Shown piece by piece: positions 52,101 through 61,545 of a DNA stretch of 64,000 bases. Under the pieces are notes generated by a model. That model did not search any database. It saw only the letters and a list, made by a program, of their open reading frames with translations, and had not been told where the DNA came from. The translations under genes were made by a program, and so were the position numbers. This stretch comes from Dactylonectria macrodidyma (taxonomy: Eukaryota; Ascomycota; Sordariomycetes; Hypocreales; Nectriaceae), in assembly GCA_020744425.1 (NCBI GenBank), contig JAGMUV010000057.1:1-64000 (forward strand), read 5' to 3'. The stretch's first letter is position 1; every line of letters starts with the position of its first letter.

Positions 52101-53318
52101 AGATATCGAGACAAGGTTGACACGTCCTTCTGGGGAATATATTGAGTTGTCGAGCGCCAGGTGTCGCGGGCCATCCAGTCCTTTTAGCGGCAGAATATAG
52201 TTTCCCAGTCCCTGAGGAGTGATTTGTGTCTCTCCGATTCCGACGGTCTGTCCGCCGCTCCAAGGGCGAAGGGCGCTGAAGTTTTCCCTTTTGCAAAAGG
52301 TATGCATTGACGCCCCGCTATCCAGTACGTGTACTTGTTCAAGTAAATCGCTCAACCTCTGACCCTGGTATGCCATGAGCTGTATGACAGGTTCGGTGTG
52401 GATGGCAAGAGCATTCGTAACCTCGTCCTGGTCCGCGTTCCTGGTTCGGTCCTTGGTTCTTGGATGGTCTTGGCGCTGCCTTCTTCTAGATCGCTTGTCG
52501 TTCAGGCGTTTCTTGAGCTCTGGGTGAAGTAACCAGCATGCATCTGAAGTGTGCCCAAGCCTCTTGCAGTGGCTGCAGGTAGTGAAATTTTGTTCCTTGA
52601 TGGCAGCGACCATAGCAGCGTGCTTGATTGCCTCTTGGTCCTGGTCTTGTTGTTGCATCCGCTGGCTATGTTCCTCCTGCTCAGCAGCTCTAGTAGCTTC
52701 TTCGATAGTAGTGGCTGCCTTGATGATGATGCCTTCGATGTTCCGTTCAGGTAGCAAGCTATGGCTTTGAAGGAATGCAGTGAGGAACACTTGATACTTG
52801 GGTCCAAGTCCATTGAGGAACTTGTCCATCAGTTGTGGTTCTCCAATCTGACTGGTTTCATCTAGTTGAAGGATTTGGTCTCGGGTCTTCCGTAATTGTC
52901 GAGAAAAGTCGGATACACCTTCGCAGTTGTCTAGAGTAAGTCGACCAAACTTTTGCTGGAGGTCGTGGAATACACTGCTACCCTTGGGTTTGAAGTGTTC
53001 TTCCAGTGTTTTGAGGATGTCCGTTAATTTGTTGAGACCTTGGACTTCCTGTTTGGGACGGAAACCAAGTCGATATCGAACTGCACCACACGCTCGTGCT
53101 TGTTTCTGGTGCCAAGCATCTAGCTTTTCTTCGAAGTCAACTTCCGAGAGATTGCCTTGTACCGGTGGGTCCCGTTTTCTCTCCAGGAGATCGTCGTAGC
53201 CGGACAGGGCCAGTAGGTCTCGGATTTCCTCGTTCCAGTTGATCCAGCCTTCAGAGGATTCAAGCTTGGCGACTCCGGAAAGGTTTCCGCTCAGGTTCGG
53301 TTCTTTGCCTTCTGACAT
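49182..53318 (-). CDS. Copia gag-pol polyprotein, intact
   Basis: 1378 aa without a stop, ATG at 53318. Domains in order are a Gag (UBN2-like) region at about 20-220, a CCHC knuckle (CSHCKRLGHTSDAC, about 248-261), and an aspartic protease with DSGAS near 333. Next come GAG-pre-integrase and the integrase H-H-C-C zinc region (WHERLGHLSENG, then CEPC), and the integrase catalytic core (DIAGPFPDTAYDGSRYW). The reverse transcriptase has FLYGNIDEEIYV and the YVDDLLIAG metal site. The RNase H has TDSDWAGD, CEAEYMG and YGDNQGAIAMA. The protease-integrase-RT-RNase H order defines Ty1/Copia. Gag and Pol share one frame with no frameshift site. All catalytic motifs are present, so it may still be active. 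Confidence 0.97.
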   Translation of the reverse strand: MSEGKEPNLSGNLSGVAKLESSEGWINWNEEIRDLLALSGYDDLLERKRDPPVQGNLSEVDFEEKLDAWHQKQARACGAVRYRLGFRPKQEVQGLNKLTDILKTLEEHFKPKGSSVFHDLQQKFGRLTLDNCEGVSDFSRQLRKTRDQILQLDETSQIGEPQLMDKFLNGLGPKYQVFLTAFLQSHSLLPERNIEGIIIKAATTIEEATRAAEQEEHSQRMQQQDQDQEAIKHAAMVAAIKEQNFTTCSHCKRLGHTSDACWLLHPELKKRLNDKRSRRRQRQDHPRTKDRTRNADQDEVTNALAIHTEPVIQLMAYQGQRLSDLLEQVHVLDSGASMHTFCKRENFSALRPWSGGQTVGIGETQITPQGLGNYILPLKGLDGPRHLALDNSIYSPEGRVNLVSISALTRKGAKISFANNQAKVTHDNRVILTATVRSGIYIVDQPDEAINAALASLTISDPELQIWHERLGHLSENGIKALKEMAHGIHPILRGQKCEPCIVGRQKEQPHRKSIRKGTYPMECVHADIAGPFPDTAYDGSRYWVVFVDDFTRMGWAYAVKEKSEFTRCFKYLLDTYERPERRCHYLHVDQGGENRSDQLCILCDNKGISIYYTATDQHEQNGIAEAFNRVLQEKVTPTLERSNLPRKLWPYILYAAVYIRNRSPSKALNKTPYEAWFGDKPDLSHLRVIGANGWAILPSVKRQKLRAKTIQCRLLGYQGSSNYIVVDNNNRVFVANNVIFDESSFHEAKGTPTGSKRTRSDGPTLYPELEFSPKKAALPRHDATPQVEEIMSEDEADTIHVRTSEPQHDPTEVIDRDEELRVSQRSTKAKLPSRYLLLGTNTLTNLVCAHVNLAASLEDEAEPRTIKEAQDSLQWENWFRGMTAEMDSIKENGVYTLSKLPPNRKALRGKWVFKLKRGANGEILRFKARYVVRGFEQQEGIDYNETFASVVKPMTYKAIFAIAAALDLELEQMDVKTAFLYGNIDEEIYVGQPECFNDGTGRVWKLRKALYGLKQSPRIWYQTLSLFLQEQGFQPLVSDMGVFVKGQTYIAVYVDDLLIAGPSKGDIEMIKQSLNQRFSMTDLGPCHFYLGMSITRNRRQRRLSLSQKGYIEKVLKEFGLWDSKPTATPVATAKLEPALDDSETHSDRKHWYAKAIGCLMYAMLGTRPDIAFGVSLCSRYLTKPTKAHEEAVKRILRYLRGTCDFKLEFRGDLRPLTGYTDSDWAGDTETRKSTAGYIFNVGSGAISWAAKRQQSVALSTCEAEYMGQTQATKEAIWLRTLLQELLGGLSATDQIAATIIYGDNQGAIAMAKNPQYHSRTKHIAIQEHFVREKTASGEVEMKYIPTDKQVADGLTKALPKDRFQLFRNALGVVGPDE

Positions 53319-53454
53319 GTTGAAATAGTATAATGGGTTGATGTTGTTGGTTTGTTTTTCATGTAGAGGTAAGTCAAGAGGTCTAAGACATGCTTCTTGT
53401 AGATAGCACCTTTGAGGTACGCAAGGTAGTGGGGACCTTCTCGAGGCGGAGAAA

Positions 53455-53590
53455 ATGTTCAGCGAGAAGCTGGTGGAATCAGCGAGAAGCTGGTGGACTC
53501 AGCGAGAAGCTGGTGGACTCAGCGAGAAGCTGGTGGACTCAGCGAGAAGCTGGTGGAATCAGCGAGAAGTTAGTGGAATCAGCGAGGAGC
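53455..53590. repeat. 20-bp tandem repeat in the Copia leader
   Basis: Six to seven units of AGCGAGAAGCTGGTGGA(A/C)TC between the 5' LTR and the polyprotein start, inside the transcribed leader. Confidence 0.95.
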
Positions 53591-53749
53591 GGATTCTCCG
53601 TTTGAGTAACGGGAAGATGAAAGGCCGTAATTCTGGCGCTGTCCAAGACCGCTGTTGAGTCTCCGCTGCAGTGGAAGAGGACTGTGAGGTCCTGGTAAGT
53701 AAGGGGACGGGTGATTAAGTAGGAGACTCAGCTTTAGGTTTAATTTAGC

Positions 53750-53766
53750 CTTCCGGGCTCATAACC
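53750..53766 (-). promoter_or_regulatory. Primer-binding site for a half initiator-tRNA(Met)
   Basis: Directly after the 5' LTR the minus strand reads GGTTATGAGCCCGGAAG. It does not match a tRNA 3' end (no TGG start) but is complementary to an anticodon stem-loop containing CTCATAACC, the initiator methionine CAU anticodon loop. Drosophila copia and yeast Ty5 are known to prime from such cleaved tRNA(iMet) halves. Confidence 0.7.
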
Positions 53767-53919
53767 TGTTGAAATGAGAAGATTCATATTTCTTAGTTCA
53801 TCCTAAATGTGCAGTAAGGGAACCACTGTTTATATACAGGCACGATCTCTTGTGGAAGGTTCCACCTTCTTCCACACCTTGCCACCGACTTGGTCGCCTC
53901 ACACTTGTGATCTCCAACA
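53767..53919 (-). repeat. 5' LTR of the Copia element
   Basis: 153 bp, matching the 3' LTR throughout. On the minus strand it contains TATATAAAC (about 53828-53836), a plausible TATA box for the genomic RNA. Confidence 0.97.
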
Positions 53920-54822
53920 GGTACCGTTGCTCTCAGCGTTATCAACCATGAAGTAGCCAAGCTTGGAGCCCATTTTGTATTGGTCGATTACCCCCTTCAC
54001 ATAAGGGGCAATATTCTCACCGGAGTGCGGACCGACTAGGCGCGGCAGCCCAAGAAGGACATGACGCTTTTCGCCGTTGCTGTCAACGAAGCGGCCGACG
54101 ATTCCGACGTAGTTGAGCCCGTTAGAAGAAGTCCATAGGTCGAAGCTTAGGTGAACTGGGCTCGTCGCGTTCTTGACGAGATTGGCAATGATTTGCCGGC
54201 GGGATTCAAAGGTTTGGCGGATCCATGAACAAACTGTGGGTGATGTTCCGGAAGTAGCTGACTTGCAAGCTCCCCACCATTCGCTATCAGCCACCGAAGC
54301 GCTCGCTGGACGCCTATCGGGAGGTGACATCTTCGATTATGGTCCAGTCCACGAAGCGAGCTTTCCATGTTCCTTCGTCAAAATGGGAAGCAAGCTGCAA
54401 GCCTAGGCTGGCCTGCCGCGACCAAAGACGGGATATCGAGGAGCCAGACGTCGCCGCCAACGCAACGGAGTCGCCAAGCCGGGGCCACTACGGTGTTGAC
54501 GACACGTGGCTCGTAGTTTTGCTAGAAGACATGGTAATACAGCACGAATTGACAATGGCTCAGACAGATTGGCATGACGCGAAAATTCACTGAGGCAAAC
54601 GCGTCATGTCACGCAGACGCGTCGTGTCATGCAACTCAAAGGTAAGCTGGAGCTGACCAATGGCTGCCCTAGAAACCACCCCAACCCAGACCAACCGACC
54701 ACCCAATCCGACCGGCAGCTCTGGTCTGTCGGTCTGATGAGATTTGCCGGTCGGTCGGTCCGCGGTTTGAAGATGGTCTGTCAGACGGTCTGCCAGACGG
54801 TCGGTCTGTTAGCCACACTGAC
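53920..54822 (-). pseudogene. hAT transposase, N-terminal part with element end (broken)
   Basis: The minus frame from 54330 reads CSWIRQTFESRRQIIANLVK, NATSPVHLSFDLWTSSN, YVGIVGRFVD and KLGYFMVDNAESNGT, the region of hAT transposases that holds the first catalytic Asp (S-F-D-L-W-T). Upstream, FDEGTWKARFVDWTII lies in another frame with stops, so the gene is dead. The Copia element splits it at 53924. Between 54690 and 54822 many CGGTCTG-type subterminal repeats occur, and the end reads TAACAGACC...CACTG inverted, a probable hAT terminus. The opposite terminus is missing. Confidence 0.75.
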
Positions 54823-54996
54823 TGCAGTCAGCGGTTCCTCGGGGCTGGAACAACAAGTGGATCTCATCGCTTAACTACTGTACTACTTTTTTAGCTTTAT
54901 GAGGACTATTCGGGAAAAACGATTACTATCGATCTATCTTGAAATCTTTTTATTCCTCAATTGGAAGATTTGTAAGGTGGTGGGCTGGCTTTCATC

Positions 54997-56316
54997 ATGA
55001 CCTCTCTGGCAAACGCCGAGACCTTGGTGGGGCCAAGCGGCCGCGTGTCGACGCCGATGAGGCTTCGAAGCATGAAGCGAAAGCTCGAGGACACTGCGAA
55101 AGAACCGAACAAAAGCAGCCGATATGCCACGAGAGCGACAACGAGAGCGACAACGATTGAAGGGGAAGCCGATCATGCGACAGACCCAAGGAAGGGAAAC
55201 AGTAGCAACAACAACGAGGGAAGGGCGATGCTCCAGAAGGCCTTGGAGCTATTGGGCGAGTACCGCGCTGAGTTCCAAGGGCTAAGGGAAGCCATCAAGG
55301 AGCAGAACGGGGTCATCAGCAACCAGCAAGAGGTAATTCGAGATTTGAAGGAAGCAGCTGAGGAGCAGCAAAATGCGGCCCAAGAGTTGAGTCAACAATT
55401 GGAAGACACCAAGAAGCAGATGGGCGATGAGTTGAAGCGAATTCGCGAACAACTTGAAGCTATCGCCGCGAGCGCGGCAGCTACCCCGCACATCTCTTTC
55501 GCTGACGTCATGCGATCGCCACCCTCGTCCCAAGCTGGCAACATCCCATCTAGCAACATATCGCCCTCGAACCTCACCGATACGTTTTATTACACGGTCG
55601 ACACATCGAGGGTGGAAAAGGAAGAAGCGGAGCTGATTACAGCAAGTGCTATCCGGACTATCGTGGAGAGCGAGGTACGTGCTGAGCAGGGCCAGTCCAG
55701 CTGGCGCTGCCAGGCGGTAACCAAGGACCGGAAGAGCCGGAACCGTATCAGGATCGTGTGCAGAGATGAAGCTGAACACCAAATGGTGAAACGACTGGTG
55801 GGAGCCAAGTTGGCACGAGGCGCCCGGGTGCTACGGGATGAGCTCTATCCCATTAAAGTGGATAACGTCAAGCGCATAGCAGTGCTGGATGAAGCGGGTA
55901 ACATCCGTACGGGAGCTGCCGAGGCCTTTGGAAAGGAAAACGACACGCAGATTGCAAAGATAGTTTGGCTAAGCAAAAGAGACATTCCAAAAGCATACGG
56001 CTCAATGGTCGTTTACCTTACCAAAGGCTCAGACGCAAGAAGGCTCCTCTCGGAGGGTTTCTTTTATGCTGGAGGAGAATCTGGATACGCCAGAGTGTTC
56101 GAACGCCGACCTCGCCCAAATCAGTGCTACAACTGCCAACAAGTCGGTCATAAAGCTTTCCAATGTAACAACACCCAGATTTGTGGAAAATGCGCAAAGG
56201 AAGGTCACCACCATAGCACATGCAACGAAACTATCTTCAAGTGTGTGCTCTGTGGGGGTCCCCACGAGTCGTTCAGCAGAAATTGCAAGAAGCTCTACCC
56301 TTCTCCGCATGAGTAG
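54997..56316 (+). CDS. LINE ORF1 (Gag-like nucleic-acid-binding protein)
   Basis: 439 aa, uninterrupted. Residues about 70-160 form a coiled coil (IKEQNGVISNQQEVIRDLKE, then LSQQLEDTKKQ). A middle domain follows, with DTFYYTVDTSRVEKEEAE, and the C-terminus has three CCHC-type knuckles: CYNCQQVGHKAFQC, CGKCAKEGHHHSTC and CVLCGGPHESFSRNC. ORF1 proteins trimerise and bind the element RNA. The stop overlaps the next start in ATGAGTAG (56309-56316), suggesting that ORF2 is translated by termination-reinitiation. Confidence 0.9.
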   Translation: MTSLANAETLVGPSGRVSTPMRLRSMKRKLEDTAKEPNKSSRYATRATTRATTIEGEADHATDPRKGNSSNNNEGRAMLQKALELLGEYRAEFQGLREAIKEQNGVISNQQEVIRDLKEAAEEQQNAAQELSQQLEDTKKQMGDELKRIREQLEAIAASAAATPHISFADVMRSPPSSQAGNIPSSNISPSNLTDTFYYTVDTSRVEKEEAELITASAIRTIVESEVRAEQGQSSWRCQAVTKDRKSRNRIRIVCRDEAEHQMVKRLVGAKLARGARVLRDELYPIKVDNVKRIAVLDEAGNIRTGAAEAFGKENDTQIAKIVWLSKRDIPKAYGSMVVYLTKGSDARRLLSEGFFYAGGESGYARVFERRPRPNQCYNCQQVGHKAFQCNNTQICGKCAKEGHHHSTCNETIFKCVLCGGPHESFSRNCKKLYPSPHE

Positions 56317-58655
56317 CACGCTTCGAATGATCCAGCTCAACGTACGAAAACGCGGCGAAGTTCATGAAAGTTTGATGAACGATAAAGACATTCAGAACGC
56401 AGCAGTGCTAGCCATCCAGGAACCACAAGCGCGGAGGATTAAGGGCCGTCTTTTGACGACTCCAATGGCACACCATAAGTGGATGAAGATGGTACCACCG
56501 ACGTACAGAGAAGGCAGATGGGCGATCCGAAGCATGCTTTGGATCAGGAACGATTTGGATGCCGAGCAGGTGCCGATTGAGTCCCCAGACATAACGGCGG
56601 CACTGATACGACTCCCGGAACGCTCAATATTGGTGTTCTCTGTCTATGTTCAAGGAATTGAAGTTGAGGCGCTGAGGAAGGCATGCGACAACCTACGTAA
56701 AACTATTGAAGATACGAGGCGAGACGCAGGAAGAGTGGTGGACGTAGTGATTGCGGGCGACTTCAACCGCCACGATCAGCTCTGGGGAGGGGAGGATGTC
56801 TCGCTAGAGAGACAGGGCGAGGCAGACCAAATCATCGATCTGATGAGTGAGTTTGCTCTCAGCAGTATTCTTCAACGCAGACCTCGTACAGCAGAGAATT
56901 GATTGTTACGGAGGATCGATAGCTTTCGTGGACGATTTCACGGCGTGGGTCACAGGCGCGACGGCAGAAAGAAACCGCGATGGGATTGAAGCGATTATCA
57001 AGAAAGCGCTGGATTGGGAGAGGAGAAGTGGTGCAACCTTCGAGGCAGAAAAGACAGCGATCATTCACTTCACCCGCAAGGCGTACAAGTCTGATTCAGA
57101 GCCCTTCGCGATCAAGGGGCGGCTTGTCCGACCCAAAACCCAAGTCAAAGTTCTCGGAATGATCATGGACTCTGCTCTGAAATACAAAGAACACATCGCA
57201 CGGGCAGCGACCAAGGGCTTAGAAGCGGCCATGGAGCTGCAGAGGCTCAGGGGTCTTACCCCAGCAACAGCAAGACAACTGTTTACAGCCATGGTGGCCC
57301 CTGTGATGGATTATGCCTCAAACGTCTGGATGCACGCATGTAAGTACAGAAGGGCCAGCCCTATCAACCGAGTCCAGAGGATTGGGGCACAAGCGATCGT
57401 GGGAACATTTCTCACGGTGGCAACAAGCGTAGCAGAAGCAGAGGCGCATATCGCCAGTGCACAGGAGCGTTTCTGGAGGCGGGCGATCAAGATGTGGATT
57501 GACCTCCACACCCTGCCAGCAACCAACCCACTCCGCAACGCTACATCTCGTATCCGAAAGTTCAGAAGATACAATCGCTCGCCATTTCACGAGCTTGCAG
57601 TGGCACTCAATGAGATACCGATGGAGGAGTTAGAAACGGTTAATCCATTCATACTGGCACCTTGGGCAGAACGGGTACAAACTATCGTTGTCGACAAGGA
57701 CGAGACAGAGACGAGGCAAGCAGATCTGGGCTGGGCAATACGGGTTGCAGTGAGCAGTTCAGCACGGAGCGGTGTAGTAGGAGTCGGCGGGGTCATTGAG
57801 ATCCCTGTGTCGGTGCGGGGAGGGCCGAGACGGGAACGATTTTCCTTTACACTTGGCATGAGAACCGAACAGAACCCGTTTTCTGCGGAGCTGGCGGCGA
57901 TGGCATACGCATTGAGGCACTTACCTGACTTGAGATACCGAAGCGTGGCACTGTTGACGAGCAACAAGGCTGCCGTGCTTACGATCCGAAATCCTCGCCA
58001 ACAATCCGGTCAAGAGTATGTTGGATGCATATACGATTCCATCGAGACGTTGAAGGCCAAAGGAAATTCGGTGACTGTTATATGGACACCCACTAGTGCT
58101 GAACACAAGCTCCTGAAGACTGCTAAAGAAGAGGCGCGGAATGCAACCCGAGACGGTGCCATCCCGGTTCTGAAGTTTCCCAGAATGCGATCGACGACCC
58201 TGAACATGGCTCGATTGAGCCAGTGTACTAGCAAACACCTACCAGACAATGTCGGAAAGTTCTCGAAGAGAGTCGATGCTGCGCTACCGGGTAAGCACAC
58301 TCGACAACTATACGATAGCTTATCATGGAGAGAAGCCAGCGTGCTGGCGCAGCTCAGGACAGGCATGGCCAGATTGAATGGATACCTCTTTCGTATCACA
58401 GCAGCACCATCACAGCAATGCGCATGTGGACAAGCGACAGAGACGGTTGAGCACTTTCTCTTCCGATGCAGAAAATGGACGGCACACCGAGCCGAAATGA
58501 TGCAGTGCACCGAGACACAAAGAGGAAACATCTCATTCTTCCTGGGAGGGAAATCACCATCAGACGATGCAAAATGGACGCCAAATATGGGCGCAGTCCG
58601 CGCGACTATACGATTTGCGATAGCCACAGGTCGACTTGACAACACGCAACGTTGA
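56309..58655 (+). pseudogene. LINE ORF2, endonuclease-RT-RNase H with central deletion
   Basis: From ATG 56309 the endonuclease part reads IQLNVRKRGEVHESL, VLAIQEPQ and VVIAGDFNRHDQLWGG (metal-binding Q-E-P and G-D-F-N-R-H), ending at TGA 56902. A second frame (56847-58655) takes over near 56880 with FFNADLVQQRID and GGSIAFVDDFTAW, the F-x-D-D box of the reverse transcriptase. The junction at CTTCAACGCAGACCTC removes the last endonuclease part and the first RT motifs. The rest of RT and an RNase H-like domain follow (ELAAMAYALRHL, TSNKAAVLTI), where the usual second Asp reads Asn. A CCHC-like CACGQATETVEHFLFRCRKW ends the protein. Confidence 0.88.
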
Positions 58656-59117
58656 AGACAGATTGCGAAACCTTGTCTATTCTTTCTTACTAACCTACCC
58701 TACATCAAACACCTCGTGCCATGGACGGCAGGCACCGCTTCAGCCGCCGTAGATAGGACTCTGAACACTTGAAGAATAGCCTTCAAGTTAGCTTGCCAAT
58801 AATACAAACCCCACGAGATTCTGCGGAGACGGAAAAACGAAGAGGCAAAAGCAAAAATTGGACGCTGTAAGGGCTTTTACGAGATCATGGCAAAATTTGG
58901 GAAATGGATGTACAATAGCAACTAGTGCCCTATTGGTTATAAGCCACCGGGCGAAATAAATTGTGTGTGTGTGTGTGTGTGTACTACTTTTGGGAGAGAT
59001 ATGCGTTGGAAGAACAAGCCAATCAATGTGTCTTATTTTGACAAATAAAGACGTTTAATTGGCTTATTCCAATGTCTACTTGGCCAAGTGCTACCCATTA
59101 AGCACGTGACGCTATGA
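58656..59117. other. LINE 3' untranslated end and gap
   Basis: LINE 3' UTR up to 58979, including the (TG)n tail at 58962-58980, then about 125 bp of flank before the next gene. Confidence 0.7.
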
Positions 59118-61028
59118 TTGGTTTGTCGTTCCAAATCGCCCTTCGCCCCGCCCGTTTCCAATAATCCCCTCAAATTTTCTGATCACCAGCACTCCAACTC
59201 CGAGCCTGAAGCTTTCCTAGGTTGCCGGGGCCCCCCTCCGCATTTCCGTTACTCGATGTCCAGCCCGGTCCATGCAATCGTTCCACAACCATACAACCAG
59301 GCTGCCACATCTGGACAATCGAAGCTAAGAAATGGACGACCCAGAGGAGAACGTTACTGGACCACGTCCGAAACAGCTGAGCAGAGATGCATTGCCAAGC
59401 TGAAGGACGCTTGGGGTAATCACTGGCTGCCCTCCGATGTGCGCACATCGAGAGTGCTAGGACTAAATTCGCTCAAAGCGCTCTGTGCCCTCACAGAAGC
59501 TGCTCAGAAGCACCAAGTCCCTCTAAAGGACATCTGGAAACCGGGACACTATATGAGAAAGGAACTACCAGGAGAGCGTCCACTCTTCACCATTACAGCC
59601 TGTAAGAACGTAATCCGGAGCATATCGACGCGCGAATCCATTATGCCGTCTGTTGAGGAATCAGGCATGGATTACATTGGCACAGACGAATCACGAAAAT
59701 TCGGTGACGGAGAAGCTGGCGACCAGATGATTTCCGACAGCGAACGTTGGATTGACCTAACTCAGGAGTCCCCGGATCAAGACGCACGCCAGACAAAAAG
59801 ACGCCGCCTCGACGATACCCAACTAAGGGTCCATAAGTTCCTTTATCAGCTTACCAATGAGGTTGCTTTGAGCGATGACGTTATGGACTTCATAATACGA
59901 GTTCTCACAAACTTGACCACATCAGAGTCAATCTTACTTCAATATCCCTTATGGTTCCAAGATCCAAACTGGAATCAGCTACCAACAAGGCCCCGTTCCC
60001 TGAATGTCAGGTCATTGCTCTGCTTCCCCATTCATCATAAAGAACCACTCCATTGGACACTGGCTACCGTTCAAATCAATAACAACAAGGCCGTATGCAC
60101 CTTCTATGATTCTATCACGAATGAAGAGCGTGCCGGAGAGGTTGAAACTCGACTCCAGCAATGTATGGCGGAATGGGAGATGTCACAGCGGCTTGTCTTC
60201 AACCGTTCGGTTTGTCACCCATATACCACACCTCCAATATCTAAAGCCAATCGCGACTAACTGAACTAGGACTGTGCTCAGCAGGATGATGCAACAAGCT
60301 GTGGTGTTATTGTTCTCAGCAATATGTTGAACATTCTTCGAGGGGAGTCCGTCCCTAAGTTGATTGAAGATCCATCAATAGAGAGGCAGAGGCTACTCTC
60401 CTTGCTATGCAACGCTGACGGATCTCTCTTATCTCCGGAAGAAGATTCCCTCCTCAACGGCATGAGAAAACATGCCATCATGCAAGCCTCCCAGGATGAG
60501 ATCCAGCAGCTCATTCATGCTGAAGAGCAACGCCTCATGAAGGCAACGCATGCCCACAGAGTAGCAACCGAGACACTGAGCGACGTTGAAAACAAAGCGA
60601 AAGTGACGAAAGTTCTCTATGAAAACTTACGTCCTCTTAATGACCAGACTTCGTCGGGTTACGAAAATCTGACGGAAAGAGGTGCTTCTAATGTCAGCAA
60701 CAATGAGAATAGAGATAACGAAGAATCAGGCACAAGACTCCGGGCAGTAAAAACACGCGTATCTAGCGTGATGGATAAAGCCCTGGAAACCACGTTTGAA
60801 AACGGTCGCCAGGAAGGTATGGAAGGATGCTTGAAAAAGGTGGGCGAGCTTGCAACAGGCTTTGAGAAACAAACCCGAATGATCTCAAGTGACATCAGTC
60901 AATACTTGGCCGACATTGATGATGCCACGACTAAATTGAAGCAATTAAAGGATGTAGGCGGAATTAAGAGGAGGTTGGATGAACTTGACGCACGTATCGT
61001 ATATGAGTTACTGTCCTCTCATACTTAG
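59118..61028 (+). CDS. Ulp1-like (C48) cysteine protease with C-terminal coiled coil
   Basis: Exon 1 is 59118-60209 and exon 2 is 60270-61028. The 60-nt intron has donor TCG|GTTTGT, branch CTAAC and acceptor ACTAG, in phase 0; total 616 aa. The start could also be the Met at 59263. The C48 triad is visible: H312 (LHWTLATV), D331 (TFYDSI) and C375 (QQDDATSCGVIVL), with Q369 shaping the oxyanion site. The intron lies just before the Cys motif. A separate N-terminal domain (WTTSETAEQRCIAKLKDAWG) and a polar linker precede it. After the protease, about 200 residues form coiled coils (LIHAEEQRLMKATHAHR). Ulp1 enzymes cleave SUMO from proteins. This architecture differs from yeast Ulp1/Ulp2, and such genes are often linked to transposons in fungi. 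Confidence 0.8.
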
Positions 61029-61545
61029 GTTGACTTTAAACCATATAAACATGCCTGGAATACCTCAATGCTTTGATGTATTGTACATCCCATCCTAAGG
61101 TCAGCTTCCACCAGGTGCACCTTGAAAGAATAGTGTGACGGCTTGGTCCCCTGTAACAGGCCTCAAGGCTTGGTGAGCCAGCTAGAGCAAGTCGATTGTG
61201 TTGAATATAGGTCTCAACAGTCTTCTGGGGTGTAACCCATTTTTATTTTGACAGATTGCTCAACCTGCGGTCAACGTTAGTATTTTACCTTCTGGCGTAA
61301 TTGTGAAAGGCCTCTAGTAACTTGATTCAACTAACTAGTCCCTATGCTGTTTACTTTCAAGATGAAGAAAGGAAAGAATCTAAATACAGTACAAACTGGG
61401 TGCGTGAAGACGCGTTATATCTTCTTTAATATAACTAGAAGATTCAAGAATCAACTCGATGGTGCTGTGGAGAAGAATTCGGGCTTGGCGGCAGAGCCGC
61501 CAGCCAAGTGGGCCTGACCCGTTACAGTAATGGTTAGAGGTCCAC
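61029..61545. other. Intergenic, no gene supported
   Basis: Short frames only between the protease gene and the transposase relic. Confidence 0.5.

Larger units (their letters stand above)
47985..53919 (-). mobile_element. Copia-type LTR retrotransposon, apparently intact and young
   Basis: 5,935 bp on the minus strand. LTRs (47985-48137 and 53767-53919, 153 bp each) read as identical and begin TG and end CA. The direct repeat GGTAC flanks both ends (47980-47984, 53920-53924). One uninterrupted polyprotein frame, a primer-binding site and a purine tract are present. It is inserted within a broken hAT transposase gene: the transposase frame stops at VDNAESNGT on one side and resumes with ETLARWFPMDVG on the other. 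Identical LTRs imply a recent insertion, since LTRs are the same at the time of integration. Confidence 0.97.
54891..58979 (+). mobile_element. Tad-like LINE with large internal deletion
   Basis: A non-LTR retrotransposon flanked by the 12-bp direct repeat TGTACTACTTTT (54879-54890 and 58980-58991). It has an intact ORF1 with zinc knuckles and an ORF2 that jumps from the endonuclease into the reverse transcriptase. The 3' end is a TG tract of 18 or so bases instead of poly-A. The intact length would probably exceed 6 kb, so the missing part is in the order of 2 kb. The target duplication at both edges shows this copy inserted at full 5' length and lost its centre before or after insertion. 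Confidence 0.88.

Noticed and set aside
57065..58645. Minus-strand frames across the LINE
   Set aside because: Shadows of ORF2, which shows reverse-transcriptase and RNase H motifs on the plus strand.
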